DNA of 64,000 nucleotides from an uncultured Clostridia bacterium (GCA_937907605.1 CALCYI010000002.1:62001-126000); one strand, 5' to 3'. Shown: positions 28,705 to 36,694, counted from the first letter of the stretch. Translations and numbers: made by a program. The notes: a model not told the origin generated them from the letters alone.

Positions 28705-29130
28705 ATGGAAAAGCTATTTAAAGCGCTTGCGGTAATTACAAACGCGGCAAACTACGCAGTCGGTATTGCTGTTGCAATAATTCTGATTTTTAAGACGGAC
28801 TTTATTTCCGTTTTTTATATCAGCTCAATGACGACCAATGAATGTCTGTTTTTCAACCTTATAATGTTCCAGCTCGGTTTAATGCTTGTGGGCATACTAA
28901 TCTGCATTATGGCAAACGATTATAAGAAGAATGAAAAGGTAATCGAATTCCCCGTGTTTTACGAATTAATACCGATAGCTATAACGGTTATAAGTATTTT
29001 CTACGGCTTCCGCGGAGAAACCTCAAGGGAGAAGCTTATTGTAATCGCGTGCGCCGTGCTCTATTCGGTAATTTCGGCGGTAATAGTATACTGCGGCTCA
29101 AGAATTTTCCAGATTTTAGGTAAAGAATAA
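28705..29130 (+). CDS. Four-helix membrane protein, unknown
   Basis: A 141-residue protein with four hydrophobic segments (about 8-30, 50-73, 80-100 and 108-135). It starts 2 nt after hisC behind AAGGAGG, so it is the last gene of the GH43-hisC operon. No family recognised. Confidence 0.75.
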   Translation: MEKLFKALAVITNAANYAVGIAVAIILIFKTDFISVFYISSMTTNECLFFNLIMFQLGLMLVGILICIMANDYKKNEKVIEFPVFYELIPIAITVISIFYGFRGETSREKLIVIACAVLYSVISAVIVYCGSRIFQILGKE

Positions 29131-29142
29131 GCGCATAATCGG

Positions 29143-29171
29143 TTGACTTTTAAAAGCTTTTATGATAATAT
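29143..29171 (+). promoter_or_regulatory. Promoter of tRNA-Ala(CGC)
   Basis: TTGACT (29143-29148), 17 bp, TAATAT (29166-29171), about 30 bp before the tRNA. The short leader can fold into a CAGGAG/CTCCTG hairpin. Confidence 0.7.
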
Positions 29172-29201
29172 TTTTCAGGAGTCAAAAGCTCCTGAATATA
29201 T

Positions 29202-29277
29202 GGGCCTGTAGCTCAGCTGGGAGAGTGCCGCGTTCGCAATGCGGAGGTCGAGGGTTCGAACCCCTTCAGGTCCACCA
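29202..29277 (+). tRNA. tRNA-Ala (anticodon CGC)
   Basis: A full cloverleaf: acceptor GGGCCTG with CAGGTCC, anticodon stem CCGCG/TGCGG with loop TTCGCAA, T-loop GGTTCGAACC and an encoded CCA at 29275-29277. The anticodon CGC reads the alanine codon GCG. Confidence 0.93.
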
Positions 29278-29430
29278 AAGGTATTATACCGTCGCTTACG
29301 GTATAATACGTTTCTTGAAGGGGTGAGAAACGAAACACCGCTTGTCACGACCGCAGGGAGCGAGAAGCGGGAGAAACAGTCCGGTGGACTGTTTCGTTGT
29401 TGAGAGGAGAACCCCTTCAGGTCCACCAAA
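29258..29430 (+). repeat. Direct repeat of the tRNA-Ala 3' end
   Basis: A 22-bp stretch from the T-loop to just past the CCA (29258-29279) is repeated exactly at 29409-29430, 151 bp on. The DNA between has two hairpins (29280-29310; AAACAGTCC with GGACTGTTT near 29375-29398) and a GAAGGGGT that can pair with the repeat. It looks like an att-type scar of a very small element or a dispersed tRNA-end repeat. Confidence 0.8.
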
Positions 29431-29433
29431 ATC

Positions 29434-29458
29434 AAAATACCGCCAATGGCGGTATTTT
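29434..29458 (+). terminator. Hairpin after the second tRNA end
   Basis: Nearly perfect inverted repeat (AAAATACCGCC with GGCGGTATTTT) just after the duplicated CCA end. It probably terminates the tRNA-Ala(CGC) transcript. Confidence 0.7.
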
Positions 29459-29493
29459 ACGGCTTCGGCTTCTTGTACTGTCGCCGATTATAA

Positions 29494-29569
29494 GGGGCAT
29501 TAGCGCAGCTGGGAGCGCACCACACTGGCAGTGTGGGGGTCAGGGGTTCAAGTCCCCTATGCTCCACCA
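29494..29569 (+). tRNA. tRNA-Ala (anticodon GGC)
   Basis: Acceptor GGGGCAT with ATGCTCC, anticodon stem CCACA/TGTGG with loop CTGGCAG, T-loop GGTTCAAGTCC and an encoded CCA. The anticodon GGC reads GCC and GCU alanine codons. Confidence 0.93.
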
Positions 29570-29572
29570 ATA

Positions 29573-29610
29573 AAACTCTGACACCTTTAGGTGTTGGAGT
29601 TTTATTTTTT
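29573..29610 (+). terminator. Terminator after tRNA-Ala(GGC)
   Basis: Inverted repeat AAACTCTGACACC with GGTGTTGGAGTTT, followed by a TTTATTTTTT run. Confidence 0.9.
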
Positions 29611-29637
29611 GAACCTTTCTCATATGATATAACGGTG

Positions 29638-30042
29638 ATGAAAATGCTGTCTGCAATACTTTCCTTTATCGGTGCGAATATTCTCTTTTTAATCCTGCAC
29701 ATCCAGAACTCCTCCTCTTTTCCGAAGCCGCTTTCCGCAAAGGAGGAAAAGGAATACCTGCTTAAAATGGCGGACGGGGATATGAACGCGCGGGCTGTGC
29801 TTATTGAGCGTAATCTTCGCCTTGTATCCCATATCGTGAAAAAATACTACTCCAAAACGAACGATACCGACGAGCTGATTTCAATCGGCACGATAGGACT
29901 TATCAAGGCGGTGGACTCCTTTGATATGAATAAGGGAATACACCTTGCAACCTACGCTTCAAGGTGTATAGAAAATGCTATACTAACACAGCGGATACTT
30001 TTGACGGTGTTTTCACTCAGAATGTGTTCCATGTCCCGCTAA
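29638..30042 (+). CDS. sigK: Sigma-K, N-terminal part, split by intervening element
   Basis: The first 110 codons encode the start of the mother-cell sporulation sigma factor. A hydrophobic pro-sequence (about residues 1-22, IGANILFLILHI) precedes FPKPLSAKEEKEYLL, then LVSHIVKKYYS and DELISIGTIGLIKAVDSF (region 2) up to ATYASRC. From 29976 the frame runs into the inserted DNA and ends after 24 foreign residues. The match to Bacillus pro-sigma-K is clear, including the pro-sequence that must be cut off by a membrane protease. The ATG at 29638 lies 9 bases after CATATGATA, which resembles a mother-cell sigma -10 box, but the leader would be almost absent. Confidence 0.92.
   Translation: MKMLSAILSFIGANILFLILHIQNSSSFPKPLSAKEEKEYLLKMADGDMNARAVLIERNLRLVSHIVKKYYSKTNDTDELISIGTIGLIKAVDSFDMNKGIHLATYASRCIENAILTQRILLTVFSLRMCSMSR
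29968..29975 (+). other. Left attachment core
   Basis: ATAGAAAA within sigK codons Ile-Glu-Asn (first two bases of Asn). The same octamer forms the right junction, so crossover must lie inside it. Confidence 0.9.
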
Positions 30043-30575
30043 TTGACGAATGGAGCGTTTTATCCGCCGATAATCGACTCGCCTTGCTCCACAGGATACA
30101 TTACGGTAAAATTGAGTATGGAGTTTTCTTTTCGTATCGTGTTTTCGTGAACGATTTTAAGCAGTACTCCAAAAAATCGTATGAGCAGATTGACGGCAAC
30201 ACGCTGCACGGCAGGATTCGTAAAAGAAGAATTGACAAACAGATATATGTAGGCGATATACACAAATTACTCGGTGTCAGTTATTCGCAGTATATTAAAA
30301 TAGAAAACGGCGAGTATCAGCTTCATCATATGGACAAGCTTATTAGGCTTTGCGAGATACTTAATATAGCGCCCGAAGAGATTTACACGCCTTACCAGAT
30401 TTTCATTATGAACAACCAGGGCAAGCAGATAAAAGCGTATAGAAAAGCTAATGGTTTAACGCAAACCGAATTAGCAGAACGTCTTTTCGTACATAGAAAG
30501 ACCGTTTCAAAATGGGAAAATAACACCTGTCAAATGCCGTTTGAGAAATGGGAAAAAATCAACGGTGTTTGTTAA
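29976..30575 (+). CDS. Double helix-turn-helix frame lacking its own start
   Basis: A 199-codon frame open from the left core to 30575. The first HTH (about GDIHKLLGVSYSQYIKIENG) and a second Cro/CI-type HTH near the C-terminus (LTQTELAERLFVHRKTVSKW) are both of xenogeneic-repressor style. No ATG, GTG or TTG in frame has a convincing ribosome site. In the excised circle the frame joins the recombinase frame exactly, giving a 771-residue fusion. It may therefore be a C-terminal recombinase extension or directionality domain, silent in the integrated state. Confidence 0.6.
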   Translation, partial: CYTNTADTFDGVFTQNVFHVPLIDEWSVLSADNRLALLHRIHYGKIEYGVFFSYRVFVNDFKQYSKKSYEQIDGNTLHGRIRKRRIDKQIYVGDIHKLLGVSYSQYIKIENGEYQLHHMDKLIRLCEILNIAPEEIYTPYQIFIMNNQGKQIKAYRKANGLTQTELAERLFVHRKTVSKWENNTCQMPFEKWEKINGVC

Positions 30576-30585
30576 GAAAGAATAC

Positions 30586-30620
30586 GCCGCAACGGATGAT
30601 ATTGATCCGCTGCGGCTTTT
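30586..30620 (+). terminator. Terminator after the HTH frame
   Basis: Interrupted stem GCCGCA-CGGAT with ATCCG-TGCGGC followed by TTTTTT. It also lies at the end of the opposing small gene. Confidence 0.85.
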
Positions 30621-30785
30621 TTACAGTTCCTTTTTCAGTTCTTTGAGTATTTCCGTCTTTTCGGCATACGAAATCGGAAAGGAGTTTATCCTTTCAAGCA
30701 TAGCCTTGCCGACGATATATCCGGCTTGCTTTTCAAATTCTTTCCATTGATCTTCGCTTTTCGGCAGATAAACTATCGCTTTCAT
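30621..30785 (-). CDS. Small hypothetical protein (54 residues)
   Basis: Encodes MKAIVYLPKSEDQWKEFE and continues as a mainly helical, charged protein ending in KELKKEL. GGGGAGAGAG lies about 8 nt before the ATG, which supports translation. Family unknown. It sits at the left end of the element beside the HTH frame. Confidence 0.6.
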   Translation of the reverse strand: MKAIVYLPKSEDQWKEFEKQAGYIVGKAMLERINSFPISYAEKTEILKELKKEL

Positions 30786-30985
30786 AATATACTCTCTCCC
30801 CTGCTGTTGAAAGTATATTCAAGGAACTGCTTGTCATAGAACTTAATTGCCATAAGGCAACACTATTCCTTACTTGATTTTATATCAACCTCCTTAATTT
30901 ATAATCTCTTTGCAGTTCGCACTGCGGGTTTAATAGTTTTCACAATACTTACCTTTCTACCTGACTGTCGTCAGGATTTTTTCAT
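30786..30985. other. Intergenic region left of the relaxase operon
   Basis: No gene seen. It holds a CCTGAC/GTCAGG hairpin with a following T run on the plus strand (about 30960-30980) and a GCAGT-TCGC-ACTGC hairpin near 30914-30927. The latter shares CGCACTGCGGG with a site near 32984 on the other side of the relaxase operon. Confidence 0.5.
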
Positions 30986-32518
30986 TTACATCGACTGACC
31001 GAAGCCTTCGTCTTCATCAAGGTCTTCGTCAGTGTCGTTACTGTTGTTCTGATTTGTGTTTTGAAGTTGTTGCTGATAGCGTTGCTGCTGGATTGCACGG
31101 CGGAGGGAGAAGTCAATAATGCCTGTGCCGATGTTGAGAAGCGCTTCTGCGTTTTCGGCTGCCCTGCGGCTGTCTTCTTCATTCTTCTCCACCTTCGTGT
31201 ATTCGCCGCCGACGGAACGCTCGCCGTGAGCAATGCGTTTCTGCTGCTCTTTGGTGAGCTCCTTGCTGTCCGTCTGCTGTCGCTTTTGCGCATTGATTTC
31301 GTTGATGCGGTCAGCTGCCTTGCTGTTGAACAGCGTGGCAATGGATTGCAGCAGGCTGTTGTAAATATTCGTGTTCTTGCCGATATTCTTCCAGCCGTTA
31401 TCCGCTCCGAAGATCAGCGATTCCAGTACCGCTTTTATCAGCATATTTTTCAGCGATTTGAATTCCTTGTTCGCTTCAATCGGAATGTCAGGTGTTTTCT
31501 CGCTGTCGTGATAGAGCGCAAGTTTCAGGCGGTTAATCTCGTTCCACTTTGCGTACATATACTGAAGCGGCAGATTTTCATTTACGATATGCTTCAGCAA
31601 ATTATCTACGGTGTTCTTGACGTTCTTGGGAAGATAACCGTAAATCTTTTTGCCTTTGCAAGCATTAAGCTCATTTTGCAGTTGCTTAATCAGTTCAGCA
31701 GTTTCATCCGTAATCGGAAATCGCCTGCAGGATATTCCTTCAAGCACTTCTTTCATCTCCGCTTTCAATTCGTCACGAACGCCCGTCTGCTCTCTGAATA
31801 ATTTCAGTTGTTCGTTACGGAAAATATCGTTACCGAAGGTACTGCGCATCTTTTCCATTCCCTTTTTCGTAAGATAGCCCTGACCGGTTTTTGATAAGAC
31901 TATCAGGTGAATATGCGGATGATGCGTCGTGTTATGAAACGCTGCATACCATTCCATATCGCTCGGTTTAAGCTTATGCGCTTCGGCAAGCTCATTCATA
32001 TTACGGCGCACACATTGTTTCCATGCATCTGCATTGTTGTAGCCAAGGCGTTCAGCGTCTTCACGGCGCAGGCTGACGACGTGCGTCCAGACGACTCCCT
32101 GATGATTTGAAACTTTTTCGGCAATGTCGTCAAGGTTAATCGCTTCGTCCGTTGCAGAAAACAGACCGTGCGAGCCGAGTTTTTCAACGCCCGGGCGCTC
32201 GGCAATATATGAAACAAGGCTCTTAAGTTCATCGGTACGGTCAGCGTCACGCTCGGCTACTGCGTCGATAAACTCATTGGCGTTAGCTTTGGACGGTTTT
32301 GAAATGAAATCGTCGAACTCAATATATTTTTTCGTATCGGGAAAGCATTTTGTAATTCTGTTTATCAGAGTGAATTGCTGCTGAGTAGCAATAGCGTTGT
32401 CAGTACCTTTCGGTAACTTTTCAACGCCCTCACGAGTACCCATATACTTTACGAGTTTTCCTGCATTTTGAACGGACGGATTTTTAATGAACCTGCTTGA
32501 TACAATTATCTTTGCCAT
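30986..32518 (-). CDS. MobP-type relaxase (MobP3-like)
   Basis: A 510-residue DNA-nicking relaxase for conjugative mobilization. The metal triad region HHPHIHLIVLS (His202, His204) is intact, with the N-terminal KIIVSSRFIKNPS motif and the tyrosine-bearing N-terminal region (YMGTREG) seen in MobP proteins. The C-terminal third is Lys/Gln-rich. It overlaps the RHH gene by one base (TGATG). No coupling protein or T4SS gene is present, so transfer would need a helper element. Confidence 0.85.
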   Translation of the reverse strand: MAKIIVSSRFIKNPSVQNAGKLVKYMGTREGVEKLPKGTDNAIATQQQFTLINRITKCFPDTKKYIEFDDFISKPSKANANEFIDAVAERDADRTDELKSLVSYIAERPGVEKLGSHGLFSATDEAINLDDIAEKVSNHQGVVWTHVVSLRREDAERLGYNNADAWKQCVRRNMNELAEAHKLKPSDMEWYAAFHNTTHHPHIHLIVLSKTGQGYLTKKGMEKMRSTFGNDIFRNEQLKLFREQTGVRDELKAEMKEVLEGISCRRFPITDETAELIKQLQNELNACKGKKIYGYLPKNVKNTVDNLLKHIVNENLPLQYMYAKWNEINRLKLALYHDSEKTPDIPIEANKEFKSLKNMLIKAVLESLIFGADNGWKNIGKNTNIYNSLLQSIATLFNSKAADRINEINAQKRQQTDSKELTKEQQKRIAHGERSVGGEYTKVEKNEEDSRRAAENAEALLNIGTGIIDFSLRRAIQQQRYQQQLQNTNQNNSNDTDEDLDEDEGFGQSM

Positions 32519-32922
32519 CAGTTGTCACCGCTCATAAGTTCGTCCGCTTCTTCCAGAGAAATATATCCGTTGGTCTGAGCAACTTCTTCATTGACAACCT
32601 TATTAAGTTCTTGCCAGTCCACGCCTGTATAATCATTAAACGCTGCGTTAAGACGGTTTAATTTTCCGATTTCAACCGCCATCTTGAAGAGCATTTCGCA
32701 CATACCTTTTTCCGTATGACGAATTTCATTTTTGATTACTGAAGTTATCATCGGCGAGAGATAATCTGCATTTTCATTTTGCAAAAGGTAGCCGATATAG
32801 AAATCAATCGCCGTGCGGACGAAGTCACTTCGGTTGACGCAGTTGGATAAAGGCAGCACTTTATCCATTTGTTTCACCTGACTAGGCAGCTGAAAGTACG
32901 CAAACTTTTTCATCGTTTCCAT
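32518..32922 (-). CDS. Ribbon-helix-helix mobilization accessory protein
   Basis: A 134-residue protein with a ribbon-helix-helix style N-terminus (FAYFQLPSQVKQMDK... NRSDFVRTAIDFYIGYL) like MobC or relaxosome partners. It probably binds oriT and the operon promoter. The ATG at 32922 is chosen because AGGAG lies 9-10 nt before it; longer frames upstream lack a ribosome site. Confidence 0.75.
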   Translation of the reverse strand: METMKKFAYFQLPSQVKQMDKVLPLSNCVNRSDFVRTAIDFYIGYLLQNENADYLSPMITSVIKNEIRHTEKGMCEMLFKMAVEIGKLNRLNAAFNDYTGVDWQELNKVVNEEVAQTNGYISLEEADELMSGDN

Positions 32923-33002
32923 TGTAATCATCTCCTGAATTGTTAATTTGAGCATACCCCTGTAAAAAATTTCAAAAACAGTCCGCACTGCGGGCTGATG
33001 TC

Positions 33003-33036
33003 AAAAGCGAGGCGTGGCGAGATACGCCTCGCTTTT
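33003..33036 (-). terminator. Strong hairpin between RHH and winged-helix genes
   Basis: A perfect 13-bp stem (AAAAGCGAGGCGT with ACGCCTCGCTTTT). It may end the winged-helix transcript. It also lies where an oriT would be expected upstream of the mob genes, so it could be a nick-site structure. Confidence 0.65.
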
Positions 33037-33146
33037 ACCTGCTTTCAATAATTTCTTCGAAATATTGAAATAATCAATCAAGTTTCAGCGTCAATTTTCG
33101 TTTCAGAGGTATTTCTTATTATTTTTATTAAGTTTTTAAACCACCC

Positions 33147-33455
33147 CTACCAAATTTTATTGATAGTGTAGAGATTAGAGAGTCTGTTGCCGTTTGTGTA
33201 ATCATATCGGTGCGTAATTGAAATCAAACCTTTATCCTCAAGCACCTTAATCGCTTCATCAACCGTAGGCTCGGACATACAGCATTCTTTGGCGATAGTG
33301 CTTCTTGAAGGATAGCAGTTAAACTTTTTCATATCTGCACGGTGAAACAGATAACAGTAAACGGCAAAGTCCCTCGCCTTCAGTTTTTCTTTATAGATAC
33401 AATTCGGTACGATAAAGAAATTGCCTGAAGGGAATTTTTTGTTACTATGAACCAT
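33147..33455 (-). CDS. Winged-helix DNA-binding protein
   Basis: A 102-residue protein with a helix-turn-helix of the type found in replication initiators and GntR-like N-domains (SRSTIAKECCMSEPTVDEAIKVLEDKGLI). It is divergent from the RdRP-like gene, with an inverted GTGTCC/GGACAC pair between them, so it may regulate both. Confidence 0.75.
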   Translation of the reverse strand: MVHSNKKFPSGNFFIVPNCIYKEKLKARDFAVYCYLFHRADMKKFNCYPSRSTIAKECCMSEPTVDEAIKVLEDKGLISITHRYDYTNGNRLSNLYTINKIW

Positions 33456-33488
33456 AATTAAACTTTTCCTTTCGCAGTATTAAATACC

Positions 33489-33519
33489 GTGTCCTAAAAA
33501 GGGAAATAAAAGTGGACAC
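33489..33519. promoter_or_regulatory. Possible operator in the divergent gap
   Basis: GTGTCC (33489-33494) and GGACAC (33514-33519) form an inverted pair 19 bp apart, between the winged-helix gene and the promoter of the RdRP-like gene. Confidence 0.4.
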
Positions 33520-33529
33520 AATATTCATA

Positions 33530-33558
33530 TTGCATTTTGAAAGGTTATGTGATAAAAT
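33530..33558 (+). promoter_or_regulatory. Promoter of the RdRP-like gene
   Basis: TTGCAT (33530-33535), 17 bp, TAAAAT (33553-33558). Transcription would begin about 10 nt before the ATG at 33574, close to the GGTGAT ribosome site. Confidence 0.6.
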
Positions 33559-33573
33559 CTAATCGGTGATGAT

Positions 33574-36500
33574 ATGAATTCAAAGAAATATCGCATTTAT
33601 GAGCTATCTGCAAGAGCCATAATTGCAAACTCAAAACTGAATTCCGAGGGGAGAACAATCTTCAATCTCAACTCTGCACAGACAGAAAAGTGCAGGGTTA
33701 TTTCTGCTTCTCAAGAGCAGGAAAGCAACGCCCTGTTCTATCAGATTATGTGTGAGAAAAACGGAAACGGTTTTAGTGTTGGAGAGGAGAATGTTATCAC
33801 CGAACTTGAAGATATAATCTTCTACTGCAACTTTGAAAACATATTTGACAGAGACGGCAGTTTAAAGAAATACGCTGACCTTCAGAGCAGAGCAAGAGAT
33901 ATGTTTCGTCCCGAAGGTATCACGCTTGACTTCGGCTCGAGTGCATTTCAATTCGTTGCATTTGAACGTTCGGCAAGTATGAGCCGCAACGCAAAGCTAT
34001 CTTTTATCCGCGCCGACTACTATGAGCCGATAAGGAAAAGAATAATGCTCGGTATGACAATCGATGATTGCCAGCTTTCAAAGCTTTACGCATATAACGG
34101 ACTGCTGCTGTCCTCGGGAACGAGAATTGAAAACATAAATATTGAAAAGCCGCATCGGGTAATCGTAATTGATAATCAAAAATACACCGTTGATGCAACG
34201 AAAATTATTACAGTTGAAGACGACGGTACGAATGATTCCGTTCGTAAATATACAAGAAAAGAAACGAGAGGCGCAGTGGAGATAACAGGTTTTGACGGCG
34301 AAGGTCTTATCTCAAAAGAATACGCCGCCGTTATTGACAAAGCCTACTGCGGTGAACACTGTCATACCTCTTTTCAGATTCGTCTGCCGTATGTAAAAGG
34401 TATGTTGCACCAGGTTGATTTCAAAGACTTTCTTCACAGTGCAGGAACAAAGACGATAACGGACGTTTTCGGAACCGTTCACAAGGTTAAGGATGTGGAT
34501 ATTATTCTGACCAAAAGTATGTTCAAGGGCTACGGCTGGTTGCTTGATAACGGTATGACGTGGGCTGACTACTGGAAGGCATTTTCTGAATACAATCACG
34601 CTTTGTATATCACGAACGTCAGCAAGGAACATCCCGAAGAATTTACGGAACTGAACTATCAATTTCTGAATACGCTTTCGCTTACAAGAGATGAATTTCG
34701 TCCTGCCGATTTACCTGACGGTTGGACTTCTTCCCCTGCTGATAATGAGCGTAACTGGCTGACGAAGGAAACGGAAACTGCTTACTACAATCTCTGTGCT
34801 GATGAAGAATACCGTCTGAACTATTTTCTTAAATATCTGAAGAGACACAACCGCAAAACGAAGAATTATCGATTAGCTACTATACTGAAAAGCAATCCGC
34901 TTTTTATCAACGAGCCCGTTTACACAAAAGAATTAGAGAACCATGCTGAAAACATATTGAAAAAATATGCGCTTGGTAAGTTAATCGTTGCAGGCGATAA
35001 CCGATTTCTTTCCGGTGATTTAATTGAGATTTTGAATTTGCTGCTTTCGCACACCGGCAAAAAAGATAGCAGAGAGCGAAGGTTTTATTCAGTTGCCGTT
35101 TCCAATCGCTTTGCAAAGAATTCTTACTATGCGCCGCAGATTGCGTACAAACACGGTGGCGAATGCACGCTTCTTCGTAATCCGCATATTGCAAGAAACG
35201 AGGAAATTCAGTTAGCCGTTTATCCGCAGGTAGAGCAGATGCGTAAGCATTATCTCGGTCATCTTTCGGATATCGTTATCATTGACACACATATGCTCGC
35301 CGCAGAGCGACTCGGCGGAGCAGACTATGACGGCGATATGATTAAAACCATATCCGACCCGATTATCAATGCGGCGGTTAAGCGGAATTATGAACTTGAC
35401 AGTCTTGACAATATGAACAACATTCCGCTTTTAAAAATCCCCGATGCCGAACCGCTTATCCGTAATGCTGACGACTGGGAAGCGAGATTTGAAACGGTAA
35501 AGAGCACATTTTCTTCACGCGTCGGTCAGATATCAAATGCCGCGCTTGACCGAAGCATTATTGCTTACGATGAAAACTCCGATTCCGCTTTGCGTAAAAA
35601 GTGTCGTGAGGAAACGGAAACGCTCGCTATATTAACGGGTCTTGAAATTGACTCTGCAAAAAGCGGAGTTAAGCCCGACCTTACCGAATATCTCGGCAGC
35701 GGAAGTATCTCACGCAGTATTTTCCTGACTCACAAAAATCTGGTTGAACAATCTGAAACCCGTCGGGAATGGTATCAGGACACTCACCGAGACAAAATCA
35801 ACAAATTCTTTTCTCAGACTGACTGGAACGCCGTCAGTTCAAACCTTGAACTGCTCCCGTACTTTGCCCGTCAGCTGAAAAAACACACGCCGAAGATAAA
35901 GGCTCATCCTGCAAAGGACAGCGAGATGTTTGCTTTTGCGGTTAACGATAACTGGAAAGATAATCTTGATGCGGATATTCTTTCTGCAGTCAGTGACTTA
36001 ATTTTGGATTATGAGGCGGTACTCAACCGCATCCGCTTTTGCAAGGTTCCGATTAAAAACAAGAACCGCAAAAGCGGTATTGACCGTATTCTTTATTCGA
36101 GAGGGCAAGAGAAAATATATAATTCTGATGAACTGTATGCGCTTTTCCAACTACTTTCCCCTGAACGTATTTCTGCAATTCGAAATGCAATACGGGGTGA
36201 GCGTTGGCATCTGATGGGAGAAAAAGAAAGAGAAGATTTCCTGAACGGATATCTTCCCGACGATGATTTTAAGGATTATTATTCTCTCCTTTGTGATTTT
36301 CGTTTCGGCGGTTACAAAGTGCTGTACGATTTGATTGCCGATATTGACGACGAAAACGCCGCGCTTGATAACAAAAGGCTGATTCGTGATACAGATTCAG
36401 CGACATTTGCACAGATGATGCAGGCGTATATGGACAAGTCCGCCGCCGTTTCATACCGTGAAGCCGTATCTGTAAAATGCAGAGAGTTGCTTGACGGAAT

Positions 36501-36609
36501 AGTTAAGCCAACCGTAGCCGTGCAGTACGTCGTTGCGCTCGGCAAACGGAATCTTCTTTTTGATTTGCTGCTTGACAGCGTTGAAAAAACCGTTTTGAAA
36601 AAGGATTAA
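33574..36609 (+). CDS. Eukaryotic-type RdRP/YonO-superfamily RNA polymerase
   Basis: A 1011-residue protein. In order it shows blocks seen in cellular RNA-dependent RNA polymerases (QDE-1 type): FQFVAFERSASMSRNAKL (125-142), LSKLYAYNGLLLSSG (168-182), TGFDGEGLISKEYA (238-251), SFQIRLPYVKGML (266-278), LLRNPHIARNEE (533-544), the catalytic GGADYDGD with three Asp (584, 586, 588), RVGQISNAALD (649-659) and GLEIDSAKSGVKP (689-701). These fit a single-chain double-psi-barrel polymerase. Phage YonO of this superfamily is DNA-templated and QDE-1 uses RNA and DNA, so the template here is unknown. Assignment is by motif order only. The gene has its own promoter; an ATPase gene follows. Confidence 0.82.
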   Translation: MNSKKYRIYELSARAIIANSKLNSEGRTIFNLNSAQTEKCRVISASQEQESNALFYQIMCEKNGNGFSVGEENVITELEDIIFYCNFENIFDRDGSLKKYADLQSRARDMFRPEGITLDFGSSAFQFVAFERSASMSRNAKLSFIRADYYEPIRKRIMLGMTIDDCQLSKLYAYNGLLLSSGTRIENINIEKPHRVIVIDNQKYTVDATKIITVEDDGTNDSVRKYTRKETRGAVEITGFDGEGLISKEYAAVIDKAYCGEHCHTSFQIRLPYVKGMLHQVDFKDFLHSAGTKTITDVFGTVHKVKDVDIILTKSMFKGYGWLLDNGMTWADYWKAFSEYNHALYITNVSKEHPEEFTELNYQFLNTLSLTRDEFRPADLPDGWTSSPADNERNWLTKETETAYYNLCADEEYRLNYFLKYLKRHNRKTKNYRLATILKSNPLFINEPVYTKELENHAENILKKYALGKLIVAGDNRFLSGDLIEILNLLLSHTGKKDSRERRFYSVAVSNRFAKNSYYAPQIAYKHGGECTLLRNPHIARNEEIQLAVYPQVEQMRKHYLGHLSDIVIIDTHMLAAERLGGADYDGDMIKTISDPIINAAVKRNYELDSLDNMNNIPLLKIPDAEPLIRNADDWEARFETVKSTFSSRVGQISNAALDRSIIAYDENSDSALRKKCREETETLAILTGLEIDSAKSGVKPDLTEYLGSGSISRSIFLTHKNLVEQSETRREWYQDTHRDKINKFFSQTDWNAVSSNLELLPYFARQLKKHTPKIKAHPAKDSEMFAFAVNDNWKDNLDADILSAVSDLILDYEAVLNRIRFCKVPIKNKNRKSGIDRILYSRGQEKIYNSDELYALFQLLSPERISAIRNAIRGERWHLMGEKEREDFLNGYLPDDDFKDYYSLLCDFRFGGYKVLYDLIADIDDENAALDNKRLIRDTDSATFAQMMQAYMDKSAAVSYREAVSVKCRELLDGIVKPTVAVQYVVALGKRNLLFDLLLDSVEKTVLKKD

Positions 36610-36615
36610 CGTCAC

Positions 36616-36644
36616 TTGAAATTTTATTATTAATATGCTATAAT
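36616..36644 (+). promoter_or_regulatory. Sigma-A promoter of the AAA ATPase leader
   Basis: TTGAAA (36616-36621), 17 bp, TATAAT (36639-36644). It gives an approximately 207-nt leader before the ATPase start at 36858. Confidence 0.85.
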
Positions 36645-36694
36645 TGTGGCAGATTTAGAATTTAATTCTAATTTTGCCATATAATAATGGAGAC

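Noticed and set aside
29621..29629. CATATGATA as a sigma-E-type promoter of sigK
   Set aside because: It fits CATA-N3-TA, but the -35 is unclear and the transcript would begin at the start codon. Not annotated; kept as a possibility only.
29457..29702. Minus-strand 81-codon frame over tRNA-Ala(GGC)
   Set aside because: It reads the tRNA and the sigK start backwards and has no ribosome site.
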